From: Vigna angularis
Lineage: Eukaryota; Streptophyta; Magnoliopsida; Fabales; Fabaceae
Length of the DNA: 64,000 nt
Reading direction: 5' to 3'
Assembly (NCBI RefSeq): GCF_016808095.1
Contig: NC_068970.1
Location: forward strand, 23,790,501-23,854,500
Positions 59,837 through 64,000 of this stretch are shown in pieces. Position 1 is the stretch's first letter. Each line of letters begins with the position of its first letter. Made by a program: the position numbers and the translations under genes. Under the pieces are notes generated by a model. It saw only the letters and a program-made list of their open reading frames with translations. It searched no databases and had not been told where the DNA came from.

Positions 59837-62800
59837 ATGGCGGGGAGTGATCTTTCCACAACAAACCTTCCGATACTCACAGAAAAGAATTGGACGAGAT
59901 GGAGCACACAGATGAGGGTGCTGTTCAAGTTTCAAGACGTGAGTGACGTTATTGAAGGTGATGACCGAGAGATTGGTCTTGGTGCAACGGACGACCAGAA
60001 AGCCGCGTTCAAGAAGAAGGATAACAAGGCCCTTTTCATCATTCACCAGTGCGTTGATGATACCCATTTTGAGAAGATTCAGAACGCTAGCACTTCTAGA
60101 GAAGCCTGGAGCATTCTAGTACGTTGTCACACAGGAGGGAAGAAGATCAAGAAGGTGAAGCTTCAAACCCTTAGAAGGCAATATGAGTTACTGCAGATGG
60201 AAGACAACGATAGGGTTGGTGAATATTTCAACAAGATACTCACCATTACGAATCAGATGAAAGGATGCGGGGAAGTCGTTAATGATACCATGATCATGGA
60301 GAAGATCATGAGATCGCTACCACGGAAGTTCGACTATATAGTAGTCGCGATAGAAGAATCGAAGGATCTTTCGATGATGAAAGTTGAAGAGCTCCAAAGC
60401 TCGCTGGAAGCCCATGAAATGAGAATGATGGACAGAAACTCAGTCAAGAACGACGAACAGGCCTTGAAAGTGCACCACTCCAAGCATGATGAGAAGAAGA
60501 AGTGGAAAGGAAAACGATCAAAAGGGAATTGAAAATCTGATAAAGACAAGGCTGATCATGGGTCTGCATCAGTGGAGAAAGATGGGAAGCCAGAGAAGCG
60601 TCATTATTCAAGGAAGGATAAAAGAAACATCAAATGCTTCAACTGCAACAAGTATGGACACTTTGCGTCTGAGTGTCACGCGGAAGAAGGAAGACAAAAG
60701 CGACATCAAGGCACAGAAGCGCATATCGCTCAAGAGGATTCAGACTTTGAACCTCTAACCTTGATGGTGACCACTTCAGGAAAAGGCTCAAGCTCTCACG
60801 CTAACATGTGGTATCTGGACTCGGGGTGTTCGAACCACATGACGTGTCATCAAGACTGGTTGATCAACTTTGATGCCACGAAGAAGAGTAGAGTCAAGTT
60901 TACTGATGACAGTACTCTGAGAGTGAAGGGCATTGGAGATGTAGTAATACGGAGAAAGAATGGCTCGCATGCAATGGTCACGGGTGTGCTTCTTGTTCCA
61001 GATATGAGATGCAATCTGTTAAGGTGGTGATGGAAGACAATAAGGTTGAGCTATTCAATAGAGACAAGAATCTGATCTTGAGAAGCAAGATTTCCAATAA
61101 CAGAACCTTTCAGGTTAGCCTGGAAGTAGTGGAAAACTTTGAGTGCATGGCTTCAATAAAGACCAGTGAAGAAAGCTGGTTGTGGCACTTGCGATATGGC
61201 CACCTGAACTTCAAAAGCTTACAGCAGTTCAGCGCAAAGGAGATGGTTTATGGCCTGCCCAAGATTGTATTACCAGGAAAGGAGTGTGAAACATGTATTT
61301 CTAGGAAACATACAAGGAAGCCTTTCAAAGCTGAGTTGGGTACGAGGGCAAAGGCTTGCCTAGGAGTTGTACATTCGGACATTTATGGTCCAATTGAAGT
61401 ACCTACAGTTGCTGGAAACATGTACTTCATCTCGTTCATCGATGAATTCAGCAGAATGACTTGGGTATATTTGATTAAGGAGAAAAGTGATGCACTGGAA
61501 ACCTTCATTCGTTTCAAGACACGTGATGAAAAGGAAAGCGGACAACTGCTAAAGATATTGAGGACAGACGGAGGAGGAGAGTACACGTCTGTTGCCTTCG
61601 AGAGCCACTGTCAGTTGAGTGGGATTACACACGAGATCACCGCCCCATACACTCCTCAGCATAATGGGCTTGCGGAGATGAGGAATCAAACAATCTTTAA
61701 CATGGCGAGAAGCATGTTGAAGGAGAAAGCACTGCCACAGAAGTTGTGGGGCGAGGCAGTATCCACAGCTGTCCGCCTGCTCAACAGGTGTCCTACGAAG
61801 AAATTAGAGGGTAAAGTGCCACTTGAGGCGTGGAGCGGTGAGAGACCGACAATTGATAATCTGAAGGTGTTCGACTCACTCGCGTACATGCACGTCCCAG
61901 ATCAGAAGAGATCTAAGTTGAAGGATAAGAGCAGAGTAATGTTGTTCATCGGGTATCATCCCACTGGCGCGTATAAACTCTTCGATCCAATTGAAGAGAA
62001 AGTCACTTTGAGCAGAGATGTGGTGATTATGGAAGACAAATGCTGGGACTGGAATCAGAAGCGTATCAGCTTGATGAAAACCAGAATGGAAAAAGATGAG
62101 GATAACCCAATCACAACAGAGTCAGCAACGATGTCAGAAAACAGGCAGCGAGTTCAGTGTGATGAATCTGATAGACTAAGGAGGCAACAAGTGCAACCGC
62201 AGAGGTTCGGCGACTGTGAGGTTTATTTAGATGCGCAGATAGGTGATGAAGGTGATTTGGTGCACATGGCTCTATTGGCTGGAGCAGAACCCATAGACAA
62301 AATCGAGGCGTTAAAGGAACATGTGTGGAAAAATGCTATGAGAGAAGAAATAGAGTCCATCGAGAAGAACAGAACCTGGCAGCTTGTCGACCTTCCTGCC
62401 AAAAAGAAGAGCATCAGAGTGAAGTGGGTGTTCAAGCGCAAGCTGAGGCCTGATGGATCTGTTTCCAGGTACAAAGCACGATTGGTTGCAAAGGGTTTCC
62501 TCCAAAGACAAGGCTTTGACTTCAATGAAGTGTTTGCATCAGTCGCTAGGATGGAGACCATTCGTTTGGTGATAGCTGTAGCCTGTGCGAGATGGTGGTC
62601 TTTGTTTCAACTTGACGTGAAGTCCGCGTTTCTCCATGGCCCATTGGAAGAAGAAGTATATGTACAACAACCACCTGGGTTCATTGAAAAAGGCAGAGAA
62701 CACCAGGTGTATAAGTTAGAAAAGGCGCTATCGGATTGAGGCAAGCTCCCAGAGCGTGGAACAAATGCATTGACTCATTCCTAATGAAACTCAACTTCAC

Positions 62801-63846
62801 CAAATGCGTGGTTGAGCATGGTGTTTACGTGAAAAAGGGTGAAGGAGATGAACTGCTGATTATCTGCTTATACGTGGATGATCTACTCATTATTGGGTCG
62901 AATCCAAACTGCATAAACAAAATTGAAGAAGATGATGCAGTTATAGTTCAAAATGACTGACTTGGGAGAGCTGAACTATTTTTTGGGCATGGAGTTCACC
63001 TGTACTGAGACGGGTCTGATTTTGCATCAGAGGAAGTATGTTAAAGAATTGCTGGAACGATTCAACATGTTTGTGTGCAACCCAGCAAGGAGTCCAATAG
63101 AAGTGAATCTAAAACTAATGAACGACAAGAACGAAACCGACTCTGAAGAAACCTTGTTCAAGCAGATTGTAGGTTCTCTACGATTCTTGTGCAACAGCAG
63201 ACCATATCTATCATACAGTGTGGGGTTGATAAGCAGGTTCATGAGGAAGCCAAGGAGAACGCATATGCTCGCAGCAAAAAGGGTGTTGAGATATGTCAAA
63301 GGCCCTGCAGACTTTGGTATATTGTTTCCATTTGGGAAGCGCAACGCTGATGAAGGAAGTTTAGAACTTATTGGGTTCACAGATTCAGATCATGGTGGAG
63401 ATTGTGTTGAGAGGAAGAGCACATCAGGCTATATGTTTATGCTGAATGGATCTCCCATTTCGTGGTGCTCGAAGAAACAGCCTGTGGTGGCTCTGTCTAG
63501 CTGTGAAGCGGAGTACATAGCGGGCAGCTATGCAGCTTGTTAGGGGATCTGGTTGGAAGAAGTATTGAGAGAGTTGATGATTCCAGTGAAAACGCCTTTG
63601 CAGTTGAAGATAGACAATGTGTCTACTATCAATCTCTCTAAAAACCCCGTGAGCCATGGTCGAAGCAAGCATATAGAAGTGAGATATCACTTTCTCAGAG
63701 ATATGGTGAACAAAGGAAGAATAGCTCTGACTTACTGCAGCACTGAAACCCAGCTTGCGGATGTCTTTACGAAAGCAGTGAAGATTGAAAGATTTGAGTG
63801 GTTAAGAAAGGAGATCGGAATTAGGTGCTGTGTGAGTTTGCCTTGA
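59837..63846 (+). pseudogene. Copia gag-pol polyprotein, broken
   Basis: Reading starts at the ATG at 59837 (MAGSDLSTTNLPILTEKNWT). Domains: gag to about 60529; CCHC knuckle CFNCNKYGHFASEC near 60636-60677; protease DSG in WYLDSGCSNHMT near 60810; integrase with the HHCC zinc region (61180-61300) and the DDE residues in [15 protein letters not shown] and NGLAEM; reverse transcriptase with YVDD near 62872; RNase H with GFTDSDHGGD and SSCEAEYIAG near 63380-63530. Breaks: an in-frame TGA at 60530-60532; a frame change with apparent loss of a short segment at about 61015-61030; a frame change near 62725-62735; another near 62935-62955; an in-frame TAG at 63541-63543. It ends with a stop at 63844. 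The element cannot make its own proteins. Confidence 0.93.
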
Positions 63847-63856
63847 AGGGAATTAT

Positions 63857-64000
63857 TGGAAAAGTCAAGTCAAACAACTTTTAATAGCTTGCTGGTTTTC
63901 TATTTAGACAGTTTTCGTTTTCTGATATACTGTTGTCACATACACGTTGTATATAAACATTGCATTACACTTCAGTTAAATAACAGACTCTCTATTCTTC
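63857..64000 (+). repeat. 3' LTR of the Copia element, truncated by the window
   Basis: First 144 of about 170 bases, identical to the 5' LTR except for four substitutions (three A/G changes and one C/A). Confidence 0.9.

Larger units (their letters stand above)
59571..64000 (+). mobile_element. Ty1/Copia LTR retrotransposon, near full length, inactive
   Basis: Order: 5' LTR, primer site, gag, protease, integrase, reverse transcriptase, RNase H, polypurine stretch (GAAGGGA at 63845-63851), 3' LTR cut by the window end. Domain order (integrase before reverse transcriptase) defines the Copia group. The two LTRs differ at four of 144 comparable positions with no indels, so the insertion is young. 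Using a commonly assumed plant rate of 1.3e-8 per site per year, that suggests about one million years. The target duplication cannot be checked because the right end is outside. Confidence 0.95.

Overview
The window is nuclear DNA of a flowering plant, most likely a papilionoid legume close to Vigna or Phaseolus. The genes have GT-AG introns, all five belong to dicot families, intergenic DNA is very AT-rich, and several repeats resemble legume families I know (a TRIM with a TATCAGA-type primer site, a MULE with 'TTTGGTCCCTAG' ends, a hAT MITE with 'AGTGCTGTCAAAATGG' ends). The species assignment is inference.

Five protein-coding genes are well supported. In order they are: a single-exon GT4 glycosyltransferase (+, 2929-4392); a three-exon nodulin-like/NFD4-type MFS transporter (-, 10507-5518); a single-exon P-class PPR protein (+, 22374-24902); and two 12-exon pectin acetylesterases (+, 33634-37266 and 52370-55476). 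From memory this order matches Arabidopsis At4g19460 (GT), At4g19450 (MFS), At4g19440 (PPR) and At4g19420/At4g19410 (PAE8/PAE7), so the window looks like a conserved gene block greatly inflated by repeats.

The rest is repeat-derived or anonymous. From left to right: a GAACGTTC-rich repeat (1-930); an AAGTCGTG/CACGACTT-rich CACTA-like stretch (950-2130); an LTR-like fragment (11930-13440); a short LTR/SINE-like unit (14909-15032); a hAT-type MITE (15118-15649); degenerate AACTTGACTT blocks (18430-18600, 19535-20135); a MULE with an exact 10-bp target duplication (20411-21476); a 1.1-kb long-inverted-repeat element (28061-29144); a dead zf-MYM-type hAT transposase (40190-41191); microsatellites; a TRIM (56552-56961); an old antisense Copia gag remnant (57235-58140); and a young but broken Copia element with 170-bp LTRs (59571 to the window end).

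The genes do not form a pathway. The two pectin acetylesterases act in cell-wall pectin deacetylation. The GT4 is probably Golgi or ER anchored, the MFS protein is a membrane transporter of unknown substrate, and the PPR protein probably processes organelle RNA. I found no tRNA, rRNA, CRISPR or prokaryote-like system. The points most worth following are the microsynteny, the identical exon lengths of the PAE pair despite a 15-kb spacer, the MULE, the transcript-like exon chain downstream of the PPR gene, and mobile-element remnants that carry no long open frame.
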